Source: Pseudooceanicola batsensis HTCC2597 (GTDB lineage Bacteria; Pseudomonadota; Alphaproteobacteria; Rhodobacterales; Rhodobacteraceae). Taken from it: DNA of 64,000 nucleotides. The translations under genes and the position numbers were made by a program. Below the pieces are notes generated by a model. That model did not search any database and was not told the DNA's origin. It saw nothing but the letters and a program-made list of their open reading frames with translations. Each line of letters opens with the position of its first letter. Within the stretch, counting starts at the first letter, position 1. The DNA lies in NCBI RefSeq assembly GCF_000152725.1, contig NZ_CH724131.1, forward strand, positions 2,797,412 to 2,861,411, in the 5' to 3' direction. Below are positions 6,882 to 14,992 of the stretch, one piece after another.

Positions 6882-9224
6882 CTATTCCCCGTAGGGCACC
6901 CAGACCGTCTTGACCTCGGTCGCCTGATCCAGAAAGGCACGGCCTTCGCCCTCGGTCCCCATCCAGTCCCGGGCGATGCCGTTGTTGACCCAGGTCCGTT
7001 TCAGGTTCCCCGCGCTCTTTGCCTCGATCGCCTGCGACAGCGCGGAGGAGGAAAAGCTCCAGGCCGCGTCCACATCCAGATGCGACGCCAGCGGTTCGGC
7101 CAGGTCGGCATGTCTACCGGTCACGATGTTGACCACGCCCCCCGGCACGTCCGAGGTTTCGAGCACCTGGTAGAAATCGGTCGCCGCGAGAGGGTAGGCC
7201 TCGGACGGGACCAGAACCACACGATTGCCCATGGCGATGGCCGGGGCCATGACCGAAACGAAGCCCAGGAGCGGCGCCTCGTCGGGGCAGAGCGCACCGA
7301 TCACGCCCACGGGCTCGCGCACCGCCAGCGCCATGCCCCGGATCGGCACCGAGCGCAGGTCGCCCGCGTACTTGTCGGCCCAGGCCCCGTAGCTGAACAG
7401 GCGCGAGACGGTGGCCGCGACCTCGGTCCTGCCGTTTCGTCCGCCTGTCAGCGCGTCGATCCTCGCGGCGAATTCACCGCTCCGCGCCTCGAGATTCTCG
7501 GCGATGTAATAGAGGATCTGCGCCCGCAGGTGGCCCGTCGTTCGCGACCAGCCCTTCGCGCCCTGCGCCGCCTCGACGGCGTTACGGAGATCCTTGCGGT
7601 TGCCGATCCCGACATGGCCGATCAGCTTGCCGGAGGCGCCGTAGATCGCGCGGGAATAGCCGCCGTCCGGGCGCGCCTGCTTGCCGCCCACGTACATCTT
7701 GGCGGTCCGGTCCAGCGCCTCGCCGGTCTCGTCCGGCGTGCCGGTCCGCGCTTCTGTCGTCTTCAGTGCCTTCGCCTTGACCGCGGGTTTCAGGTAGGCC
7801 GAGAGACCCTCCCACCCGCCTTCCCGGCCAAAGCCGCTCTCGCGCACGCCGCCGAACCCGGCCGCCGCGTCGAACATGTTCGTGCCGTTGATCCAGACAA
7901 CGCCCGCCGCCAGTTTCGGCGCCATGCCGAGCGCGAGGTTCAGGTTCTCGGTCCAGACCGACGCCGCGAGGCCGTAGCGCGTGTTGTTGGCCAGCGCGAC
8001 CGCCTCGTCAGGTGTGCGGAAGGTCGTCGACACCAGCACCGGTCCGAATATCTCCTCCTGCATCAGGCGGTCCGACGGGGCCAGCCCGGTGATCAGCGTC
8101 GGCGGATAGAAGCAGCCCTCGGGCACATCGCAATCCGCCCGGTAGACCTCGCCGTCCGAACCCTCGACCATGTCCCGGATCGTGCCGAGCTGCACCGGAT
8201 CGACCACCGCGCCGACGTCGACGCACTTGTCCAGCGGATCGCCGACGCGCAGCTTGTCCATCCGCGCCTTGAGCTTGTCGTGGAACCGCCCGGCCACGCT
8301 CTCCTGCACCAGCAGGCGGGATCCGGCACAGCAGACCTGTCCCTGGTTGAACCAGATGGCATCGACAAGCCCCTCGATGGCGCTGTCCAGGTCGGCGTCG
8401 TCGAAAACGATGTACGGCCCCTTGCCGCCCAGTTCCAGCGTCAGGGATTTGCCCTGTCCCGCCGTGGCCTCGCGGATGCGCCGGCCTACCTCGGTCGAGC
8501 CGGTGAAGGCCACCTTGTCCACGCCGTCATGCGTGACGATCATCTCGCCCGTGCGCCCGTCGCCGGTGACGATGTTCACGACACCCTTCGGAACCCCGGC
8601 CTGCCGGCAGATATCCGCGAAACACAGCGCGGTGAGCGAGGTGTACTCCGCCGGTTTCAGCACCACGCAGTTGCCCGCGGCGATGGCCGGCGCCACCTTC
8701 CACGCCAGCATCAGCAGAGGAAAGTTCCAAGGGATCACCTGCCCGCAGACGCCGAGCGGCTCCATCCCGGGGGCCTCGCTCTCCATCAGCTGCGCCAGCC
8801 CGGCGTGATAGTAGAAGTGGCGGGCCACCAGCGGGATGTCGATGTCGCGGCTCTCGCGGATCGGTTTGCCGTTGTCCATCGTCTCCAGCACCGCCAGCAG
8901 GCGGGAATGTTTCTGCACCAGCCGCGCCAGCGCATAGAGCACCCGCGCCCGGCCGGGTCCGCCCAGCTTCGCCCATTTCGGCTGAGCCTTCCGCGCCGCC
9001 GCGACAGCCGCATCCACATCGGCCTGCGTGCCCTGCGTCACATGCGCCAGCACCTCGCCCGTCGCGGGGTTGCGGCTTTCGAAGGTCTCGCCCACGTCGG
9101 TCCAGGCACCCTCGATGAAATGCCCGAACCTGTCCCCCTGGTCGACCAGCCAGGCCAGCGCCTCTGCGGCGCTTTCGGGGGCGGGGCCATAGTCCATGGT
9201 CTCGAAGATCTCCTTCACGCCCAT
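6882..9224 (-). CDS. ALDH16-type two-domain aldehyde dehydrogenase
   Basis: 780 residues, far longer than the usual 480-500 of an aldehyde dehydrogenase. Residues about 1-490 are a complete catalytic domain: PWNFPL, FTGSTEVGRRI, the general-base LELGGKGPYIVFDDAD, and the nucleophile in GQVCCAGSRL (Cys298). Residues about 515-780 are a second, partial ALDH fold with recognisable NAD-domain stretches (YYIAENLEARS, PVGVIGALCP, GGVVNIVTG) but no Glu base and no catalytic Cys. This architecture is that of bacterial ALDH16 (a structure is known from Loktanella). It lies 42 bp downstream of deoC, so it probably oxidises the acetaldehyde made by DeoC (inference). Confidence 0.9.
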   Translation of the reverse strand: MGVKEIFETMDYGPAPESAAEALAWLVDQGDRFGHFIEGAWTDVGETFESRNPATGEVLAHVTQGTQADVDAAVAAARKAQPKWAKLGGPGRARVLYALARLVQKHSRLLAVLETMDNGKPIRESRDIDIPLVARHFYYHAGLAQLMESEAPGMEPLGVCGQVIPWNFPLLMLAWKVAPAIAAGNCVVLKPAEYTSLTALCFADICRQAGVPKGVVNIVTGDGRTGEMIVTHDGVDKVAFTGSTEVGRRIREATAGQGKSLTLELGGKGPYIVFDDADLDSAIEGLVDAIWFNQGQVCCAGSRLLVQESVAGRFHDKLKARMDKLRVGDPLDKCVDVGAVVDPVQLGTIRDMVEGSDGEVYRADCDVPEGCFYPPTLITGLAPSDRLMQEEIFGPVLVSTTFRTPDEAVALANNTRYGLAASVWTENLNLALGMAPKLAAGVVWINGTNMFDAAAGFGGVRESGFGREGGWEGLSAYLKPAVKAKALKTTEARTGTPDETGEALDRTAKMYVGGKQARPDGGYSRAIYGASGKLIGHVGIGNRKDLRNAVEAAQGAKGWSRTTGHLRAQILYYIAENLEARSGEFAARIDALTGGRNGRTEVAATVSRLFSYGAWADKYAGDLRSVPIRGMALAVREPVGVIGALCPDEAPLLGFVSVMAPAIAMGNRVVLVPSEAYPLAATDFYQVLETSDVPGGVVNIVTGRHADLAEPLASHLDVDAAWSFSSSALSQAIEAKSAGNLKRTWVNNGIARDWMGTEGEGRAFLDQATEVKTVWVPYGE

Positions 9225-9235
9225 CCCGAAATCCC

Positions 9236-9263
9236 CTTCATCTTGCCAGAAATACTCAACCGG
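9236..9263. repeat. Dispersed intergenic motif, copy 1 (diverged)
   Basis: The 42-bp deoC-ALDH16 gap reads CTTCATCTTGCCAGAAATAC on the plus strand, resembling the motif at 21947 and 60209 (CTTC, TTGG/TTGC, C-x-GAAA-TA). On the minus strand it forms the leader of the ALDH gene, just before its ribosome binding site. It is the weakest of the three copies. Confidence 0.35.
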
Positions 9264-9266
9264 TCC

Positions 9267-10256
9267 TCACCCCGCCGCATGGCGCCACCCTGCGGAATAG
9301 GCGCCGGTCACGTGATGCTCGAGCTGCCGTTCGATATCGCCCAGCAGCGAGGAGGCGCCGAAGCGGAAGAGGTCGGGCTGAAGCCAGCGGTCGCCCAGCT
9401 CCTCCTTCATCAGCGACAGGTAGACCAGCGCGTCTTTCGCCTTCGAGATCCCGCCCGCCGGCTTGTAGCCGATGCGATAGCCCGTGCGCTCGTGATAATC
9501 CCGGATCGCCCGGAGCATCACGAGGCTCACCGGCAGGGTCGCGTTGACGCTTTCCTTGCCGGTCGAGGTCTTGATGAAATCCGCCCCGGCCATCATGCAG
9601 ACCAGCGAGGCCCGCGCGACGTTGCGCAGCGTGCCCAGCTCGCCCGTGGCGAGGATCGCCTTCACATGCGCATCGCCGCAGGCGGCGCGGAATTCGCGCA
9701 TCTCGTCGTAGAGCGCCTGCCAGTCGCCGGTCAGCACGTGGCGGCGCGAGATGACGATGTCGATCTCCGCAGCCCCGGCCTTCACGCTCTCGCCGATCTC
9801 TGCCACCCGCAGGTGAAAGGGCGACAGCCCGGCCGGGAACCCGGTCGACACGGCGGCCACGGGCACGCCCGAGCCGTCCAGGGCCGCGACCGCGGCCGGC
9901 ACCATCTCGTGATAGACGCAGATCGCGCCGGTGGTGATCCCGCTCACCCCGAGCCGGTCCAGAATGTCCGCGCGCACCGGCTGCCGCGCCTTGGCGCAGA
10001 GCCGCCGGACCCGCCCCACGGTATCGTCGCCGGACAGCGTCGTCAGGTCGATGCAGGTGATCGCCTTCAGCAGCCAGGCCGCCTGGTGATCCTTCTTGAC
10101 CGAACGCCGCCCCGGCAGGGTCGCGCAGCGGCGCTCGATCGCCGACAGGTTGGCCTGTGCGCCCAGCACCCAGTCCAGGTCGAGCGGCTGGCCCGGATTG
10201 CGCGCATCGACCATCTGGGGAAGCTGCGCCGCGGGGCTCTCCACCTTCGTCTGCAT
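9267..10256 (-). CDS. deoC: Deoxyribose-phosphate aldolase DeoC
   Basis: 329 residues, the longer class of DeoC. It splits 2-deoxyribose-5-phosphate into glyceraldehyde-3-phosphate and acetaldehyde. The Schiff-base lysine sits in ADFIKTSTGK (Lys229), the second active-site lysine in YRIGYKPAGGIS, and the proton-relay region includes the early ITCIDLTTLSGDD. It is the first gene of a minus-strand pair with the ALDH16 gene. Together these would convert deoxynucleoside sugar to a glycolytic intermediate and acetate. No other deo gene (deoA, deoD, cdd) lies in the window. Confidence 0.95.
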   Translation of the reverse strand: MQTKVESPAAQLPQMVDARNPGQPLDLDWVLGAQANLSAIERRCATLPGRRSVKKDHQAAWLLKAITCIDLTTLSGDDTVGRVRRLCAKARQPVRADILDRLGVSGITTGAICVYHEMVPAAVAALDGSGVPVAAVSTGFPAGLSPFHLRVAEIGESVKAGAAEIDIVISRRHVLTGDWQALYDEMREFRAACGDAHVKAILATGELGTLRNVARASLVCMMAGADFIKTSTGKESVNATLPVSLVMLRAIRDYHERTGYRIGYKPAGGISKAKDALVYLSLMKEELGDRWLQPDLFRFGASSLLGDIERQLEHHVTGAYSAGWRHAAG

Positions 10257-10373
10257 CCGCTCCTCCCGGTCTTCAAATGCATTGCCCCGTCAGCGTCGCA
10301 CGGCCCCCGGACCTTGGCAAGCACGCCGCAGGGGCAGGCGCGGCGATCGGAAGCGGCCCGCCCAGTTGCTCTA

Positions 10374-10422
10374 GTTGCGAATGGTTCGCATTTCGGTTGA
10401 CAATGTTGCGAATGGTTCGCAT
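10374..10422 (+). promoter_or_regulatory. Twin palindromic operators in the troABCD-like promoter
   Basis: The 18-bp word GTTGCGAATGGTTCGCAT occurs twice without mismatch, at 10374-10391 and 10405-10422. Its core TGCGAA-N3-TTCGCA is a perfect dyad. The start-to-start distance is 31 bp, close to three helical turns. A TTGACA -35-like hexamer (10397-10402) lies between them, and the second copy covers the 17-bp spacer to a weak -10 (CATCTT, 10420-10425). This layout suits repression by a metal sensor of the Fur/Mur or DtxR/MntR kind; which one is inferred. Confidence 0.72.
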
Positions 10423-10464
10423 CTTTCCGGCAAGCACCTGCAATCTGGACGAATCGTACCCGAA

Positions 10465-11427
10465 ATGATCCTGACCCGACGAAGTTTCATGCACGCCGGC
10501 CTTGCCGCCGTCGCGATGCCTGCTCCGGCCCTGCGTGCCGCGGACACGCTGGATGTCGTGGCCACGACCGGCATGATCGCCGATGCCGCGCGATACATCC
10601 TCGGCGATGCCGGGTCGGTCCGGGCCCTGATGGGGCCGGGGGTCGATCCGCACAGCTTTCGCCAGACCCGCAGCGACATCGTGGCGATGACCCGCGCCGA
10701 CCTGATCCTCTGGCACGGGCTCTACCTCGAGGCGCAGATGGAGGAGTTCCTGCTGAACCTCGCCCGCTCGCGCAAGGTGGTGGCGGTGGCCGAGGCGCTC
10801 GACCGCGAGCGGCTGCTCGGCCACGCCGATTACGACGGGCGGTTCGATCCGCATGTCTGGATGGCGCCGGCGATCTGGACGGAAGTGGTGGCGGCAATCG
10901 CCGATGCGTTGCAATCGGCCCGCCCCGATCTCGCCCCCACGTTCGAGGCGCGTACGCAGGACTACCGGGCCACCGTGGCGCGCCTGCACGATTACGCGCA
11001 GTCCGTCCTCGCCACCGTCCCCGAGAGCGCGCGCGTGCTGGTCACGGCCCATGACGCCTTCAGCTATTTCGGCCGCGCCTACGGGCTCGAGGTGCTGGGC
11101 ATCCAGGGGATCTCCACCGAATCCGAGGCCGGTCTCAACCGCATCCGGCAGCTCGTCGACATACTGGTCGAGCGCGGGATCGGAGCCGTATTCGTCGAGA
11201 CCTCGGTCTCGGACCGCAACATGCGGGCCCTGATCGAAGGCGCGGCCGCCAGCAGCCACGAGGTAAGGATTGGCGGCGAACTCTATTCGGACGCTATGGG
11301 CGAACCCGGCACTTACGAGGGCACCTATCCCGGCATGATCGACCACAATGTCACCACCATCACCCGCGCCCTGGGGGGCGACGCCCCCGAGCGCGGAATG
11401 GACGGCAACCTCGCGGCGGCCGGCTGA
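10465..11427 (+). CDS. troA: TroA/SitA-type Mn/Zn ABC transporter binding protein
   Basis: 320 residues, cluster A-I periplasmic binding protein. The ATG at 10465 was chosen because it gives a twin-arginine-like leader (MILTRRSFMHAGLA, cut near ALRAAD); an earlier in-frame start at 10375 would lie inside the operator. Metal ligands expected for TroA are visible: His in GVDPHSF, His in FDPHVWM, His in VTAHDAFSYFGRAYG, and Asp in ELYSDAMG. The His third ligand (rather than Glu) groups it with TroA, which binds Zn and Mn. First gene of a four-gene operon, with stop and start of the next gene overlapping by one base. Confidence 0.9.
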   Translation: MILTRRSFMHAGLAAVAMPAPALRAADTLDVVATTGMIADAARYILGDAGSVRALMGPGVDPHSFRQTRSDIVAMTRADLILWHGLYLEAQMEEFLLNLARSRKVVAVAEALDRERLLGHADYDGRFDPHVWMAPAIWTEVVAAIADALQSARPDLAPTFEARTQDYRATVARLHDYAQSVLATVPESARVLVTAHDAFSYFGRAYGLEVLGIQGISTESEAGLNRIRQLVDILVERGIGAVFVETSVSDRNMRALIEGAAASSHEVRIGGELYSDAMGEPGTYEGTYPGMIDHNVTTITRALGGDAPERGMDGNLAAAG

Positions 11428-12218
11428 TGGGTGACGCGCCGCTCAGGGTCCGGGGGCTCACCGTGTCCTACGGCGCCAGCCCCGCCGTCTTCTCGGCCGA
11501 CATGACCGTCGCGCCGGGCGCGATGACCGCGATCATCGGCCCGAACGGCGCGGGCAAGTCGACACTGCTCAAGGCCGTGCTGGGCATCGTGCCCCGCGTC
11601 TCGGGGCAGATCGAGGTCTTCGGCGCCGCGCTCGAGCGACAGCGCGCCCGCATCGCCTATGTCCCGCAGCGCGCCTCGGTCGACTGGGATTTCCCGACCC
11701 GCGTGATCGACGTGGTCGAGATGGGCCTCTACCGCCGGGTGGGGCTGATCGGGCGCCTGACCCGCCAGCACCGCGCCACGGCCGGGGACTGCCTGGCCCG
11801 CGTCGGCATGTCGGACTTCGCCACGCGCCAGATCGGCCAGCTCTCCGGCGGTCAGCAACAGCGCGTCTTCCTTGCCCGGGCCCTGGCGCAGGGGGCCGAT
11901 CTCTACATGCTCGACGAACCCTTCGCGGGGGTCGACGCGGCGACCGAGAAGGCGATCATCGATGTCCTCAAGTCGCTCAAGGACGAGGGCCGGACCATCC
12001 TCGCCGTGCACCACGACCTTTCGACCGTGCCCGATTATTTCGATCGCGTCTTCGTCATCAACAAGTCCCCCGTGGCCGAAGGCACTGTGGCGCAGGCCTT
12101 CACCCAGGACACGCTGCAGCAGGCCTACGGCGGGCGCCTCGCCACCGGACTTCTGGATCAGCTCTTTCCGGCGACCCCGGCCGCGGCGGCGCCGGCATTC
12201 CCCGCCCGCCCGTCATGA
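11427..12218 (+). CDS. troB: Mn/Zn ABC transporter ATPase
   Basis: 263 residues, a complete ABC nucleotide-binding subunit. Walker A is GPNGAGKST, the Q-loop lies at YVPQRASVDWDFP (the VDWDFP form is typical of metal-type importers), the signature is LSGGQQQR, Walker B is LYMLDEPF and the H-loop is AVHHDLS. It powers the two permeases encoded next. The start overlaps troA's TGA, and its own TGA overlaps the next ATG (ATGA), so translation of the subunits is coupled. Confidence 0.93.
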   Translation: MGDAPLRVRGLTVSYGASPAVFSADMTVAPGAMTAIIGPNGAGKSTLLKAVLGIVPRVSGQIEVFGAALERQRARIAYVPQRASVDWDFPTRVIDVVEMGLYRRVGLIGRLTRQHRATAGDCLARVGMSDFATRQIGQLSGGQQQRVFLARALAQGADLYMLDEPFAGVDAATEKAIIDVLKSLKDEGRTILAVHHDLSTVPDYFDRVFVINKSPVAEGTVAQAFTQDTLQQAYGGRLATGLLDQLFPATPAAAAPAFPARPS

Positions 12219-13399
12219 TCGACATCGGCTATAACGCGACGCTCGTCGCCATCGGCGCGGGCCTGCTGGGGATCGCGGCCGGCGTGATCGGTGCCTTCCT
12301 CTACCTGCGCAAGCGTTCGCTCGTCAGCGACGCGATCAGCCATGCCACCCTGCCGGGCGTCGCCCTGGCCTTCCTCGTCATGGTGGCGCTCGGCGGGGAC
12401 GGGCGGAACCTCGTCGCGCTGCTGGCAGGCGCGGCGCTCTCCGCGCTCGCGGGGCTGGGCGTCGTCCACTGGCTGAACCAGCGGACCCGGTTGGGCGAGG
12501 ACGCGGCCATCGGGGCGGTTCTGTCGGTCTTCTTCGGCTTCGGCGTCGTGCTGCTGACGGTGATACAGACCATCGGCGCAGGGCGGCAGGCGGGGCTCGA
12601 AACCTTCCTCCTGGGGTCCACCGCCGGAATGCTGCGCGCCGACGCCTGGGTGATCGCGGCGGGCGGCGCCCTGTCCCTGCTCGCCTGCACGATCCTGCGC
12701 CGGCCGATGACCATGGTCTCCTTCGACCCGGAGTACGCCGCGACGCAGGGGCTGAATCCCGCCCGTGTCGACATGGCGATGATGGCGTTGGCGCTGGCCG
12801 TCACCGTCGTCGGGCTCAAGATCGTCGGGCTGATCCTGATCGTCGCCCTGCTGATCCTGCCGGCGGTGGCCGCGCGCTTCTGGACGGAACGCAGCGAGGT
12901 CGTCGCCCTGCTGGCCGGCCTCTTCGGAGGTGTTTCGGGCACGGCGGGGGCGGTGATCTCGTCGCTCGCGCCCGACCTGCCCACGGGACCGATCATCGTG
13001 CTGGTCGCGGCGGCGGTCTTCATCGCCTCGCTCCTCCTGGCCCCGCAACGGGGCGTCATGGCGGGGGCGCTGGAATGGCTGCGCTTCCGGCACCGGGTTC
13101 ACATGCGCCAGGGGCTGCTCGCCCTCGCGCACGGGCACACGGTCTACGAGCCATACACCATGCGCCTGCTGCGCGGGGCCGGCCTGATCCGTGCCGACGG
13201 GGTCGCCACTGAGAAGGGCCGCGCCCATGCCGCGCGCGCCGCGCTCGACGAACGCCGCTGGCAGCACCTGAGGAGCCGGTCCGAGAACGCCGCCCTGGCC
13301 GCACGCTATGACGGGCTCACCCCGGTCGAGACCTGGCTGACGCCGGATCAGATCGCCACGCTCGACCGCGAGATGACGGGCAGCGGGGGGGCCGCGTGA
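12215..13399 (+). CDS. troC: Mn/Zn ABC transporter permease with C-terminal winged-helix-like extension
   Basis: 394 residues. The first about 285 form an ABC-3 family permease with eight or nine hydrophobic helices; SLVSDAISHATLPGVALAF is the conserved segment. The last about 105 residues are soluble and charged (from LRFRHRVHMRQGLLAL). They resemble the helical/winged-helix part of iron-dependent repressor proteins, including an YEPYTMRLLRGAGLI-x-DG-x-ATEKGRAHA segment typical of a wing. TroC-type permeases with such tails exist; a sensing role is not proven. It overlaps both neighbours by a few bases. Confidence 0.88.
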   Translation: MIDIGYNATLVAIGAGLLGIAAGVIGAFLYLRKRSLVSDAISHATLPGVALAFLVMVALGGDGRNLVALLAGAALSALAGLGVVHWLNQRTRLGEDAAIGAVLSVFFGFGVVLLTVIQTIGAGRQAGLETFLLGSTAGMLRADAWVIAAGGALSLLACTILRRPMTMVSFDPEYAATQGLNPARVDMAMMALALAVTVVGLKIVGLILIVALLILPAVAARFWTERSEVVALLAGLFGGVSGTAGAVISSLAPDLPTGPIIVLVAAAVFIASLLLAPQRGVMAGALEWLRFRHRVHMRQGLLALAHGHTVYEPYTMRLLRGAGLIRADGVATEKGRAHAARAALDERRWQHLRSRSENAALAARYDGLTPVETWLTPDQIATLDREMTGSGGAA

Positions 13400-14313
13400 T
13401 GGGGGCCGAATTCGTCGCGCTGTCCCTGCCGCCGATCCTGATCGGCAGCCTCGCCGCGCTGGCCTGCGCGCTGCCGGGGAACTTCCTTCTGTTGCGGCGG
13501 CAGGCGCTGATCGGCGACGCGATCTCGCATGTGGTCCTGCCGGGCATCGTGGTGGGCTTTCTGCTGACCGGCACCGTCTCGACCTGGCCGATGCTGCTGG
13601 GTGCGGCGGCGGCGGCCCTCGTCGCGGTCGGGGCGATCCAGCTGATCCAGCGCATCGGCCGGATCGAACCCGGAGCGGCCATGGGCGTGGTCTTCACCAC
13701 GCTCTTCGCCGCCGGGGTCCTGCTGCTGGAGCAATCGGACACGTCGAACGTCCATCTCGACGTGCAGCACGCGCTCTACGGCAATCTCGAAAGCCTGATC
13801 TGGATCGACGCCACCGGCTGGCAGAGCCTGCTCGATCCCGAGGCGCTCGCCTGGATGCCGCCGGAGCTGATCCGGATGGCGCTGGTCTGTCTCATCGTCA
13901 TGGCCTTCATCGGGCTTCTCTGGCGTCCTCTCGCGATCTCGACCTTCGACGAGGGGTTCGCCCGCACCCTGGGCATCCCGGCTACGCTGCTCGGCCTCGC
14001 GCTGGTCACCGTCTCGGCCATCGCGGCGGTCGCGGCCTTCGACGCCGTCGGCTCGATCATCGTCATCGCCATGTTCATCTGCCCCCCCGCCACGGCGCGG
14101 CTGATGACCGACCGGCTGGCGGTGCAGGTGGCGCTCAGCGCCGTCTTTGCCCTGGTGTCGGCCGTGGTCGGATACGTCCTTGCGGGGTACGGCCCGATCT
14201 GGCTGGGCTATGCGGATGCGGTCAGCGCGGCCGGCATGATCGCGACGGTCTCGGGCCTCCTGCTGGCTGCCGCCGCCCTTGTCGGCCCGCGCCGCCGGGG
14301 TCAGTCGGCCTGA
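13399..14313 (+). CDS. troD: Mn/Zn ABC transporter second permease
   Basis: 304 residues from the ATG at 13399; a GTG at 13396 is a less likely alternative. This is an ABC-3 family permease with the conserved QALIGDAISHVVLPGIVVGF segment and about eight transmembrane helices. It pairs with the previous permease as a heterodimer, as in TroCD/SitCD. It has no soluble tail. The ATG shares one base with troC's stop. Its 3' end overlaps the 3' end of the convergent DgoK-like gene by 13 bp, leaving no room for a separate terminator. Confidence 0.9.
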   Translation: MGAEFVALSLPPILIGSLAALACALPGNFLLLRRQALIGDAISHVVLPGIVVGFLLTGTVSTWPMLLGAAAAALVAVGAIQLIQRIGRIEPGAAMGVVFTTLFAAGVLLLEQSDTSNVHLDVQHALYGNLESLIWIDATGWQSLLDPEALAWMPPELIRMALVCLIVMAFIGLLWRPLAISTFDEGFARTLGIPATLLGLALVTVSAIAAVAAFDAVGSIIVIAMFICPPATARLMTDRLAVQVALSAVFALVSAVVGYVLAGYGPIWLGYADAVSAAGMIATVSGLLLAAAALVGPRRRGQSA

Positions 14314-14951
14314 GGCGACCAGCGGGCCGCCAGCGCGGCAAAGCCCTTCTGGATCAATGCGCCGCTATCGGTGAGCGTGACCGGAACATGCGCGGCACTC
14401 AGCGCGGCGATGTATCCCTTGGCCAGCGGCCCGCTGCCCACGAGAACCGCCTGCTGTCCCAGCCAGAGCGTGCGTGTCGCCCCCACGTCGGCGCCGAGCA
14501 GGGCGCCCAGCCGGGCCCCGTCGGTCGCGGCGTCATGAAGCAGGAGAGGCAGGCGTTCCGGCCGGTCGAGCGCCTCGTCCAGTCCCTGCGCGGCGGCCTC
14601 GGCCGCACCAAGCGCCCGCGCCATCGCCGGAGCGAGACTTCCCTGCGCATGGATGACCTCGCCCGCCGAAAGCGTCACCCAGTGCGCCGCCGTCTCGCCC
14701 ACCACCACGGCCACGCCGTCCCAATGCGGGTTCAGGGCCTGAAAGCCGATCAGGATCAGCCGCTCCCGGCCGCTCAGCCCGCCGAGGCCGGGCAGCATCA
14801 GCGCGTTGTCGCCGGTTCGGGGGCTCTCGGGGATCAGCCTTGCCGGAACCCGGTCCGCGCCCGAGGCTTCGCCGCTCACGAGGATGACGAGATCGGGCTG
14901 CGCGTCGCCCCACACCCCGTCGCTGCCCGATATCCGTCCCTGCCAGCTCAT
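14301..14951 (-). CDS. Shortened 2-dehydro-3-deoxygalactonokinase (DgoK) homologue
   Basis: 216 residues versus about 290-300 for full DgoK. Recognisable parts are the middle (DNALMLPGL, then GFQALNP with GVAVVVGETAAHWVTL) and the C-terminus (LGALLGADVGATRTLW, VLVGSGPLAKGYIAAL, ALIQKGFAALAA). The N-terminal phosphate-binding stretch with the DWGT/S motif is absent, and no in-frame remnant of it exists in the 41 bp between the start and sulP. Without it, kinase activity is doubtful. It may be a decayed gene or a repurposed ligand-binding protein. It probably shares a transcript with sulP. Confidence 0.62.
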   Translation of the reverse strand: MSWQGRISGSDGVWGDAQPDLVILVSGEASGADRVPARLIPESPRTGDNALMLPGLGGLSGRERLILIGFQALNPHWDGVAVVVGETAAHWVTLSAGEVIHAQGSLAPAMARALGAAEAAAQGLDEALDRPERLPLLLHDAATDGARLGALLGADVGATRTLWLGQQAVLVGSGPLAKGYIAALSAAHVPVTLTDSGALIQKGFAALAARWSPQAD

Positions 14952-14992
14952 GACCGAGGGATAGGCGCGCGATCCTCGCCGGTCAATGCGGT

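Noticed and set aside
7080..10400. Very long plus-strand open frame (over 1,100 codons) opposite ALDH16 and deoC
   Set aside because: It is the antisense of two certain genes. High-GC codon bias removes stops in such frames, and the translation is rich in Arg, His, Gly and Ala with no domain.
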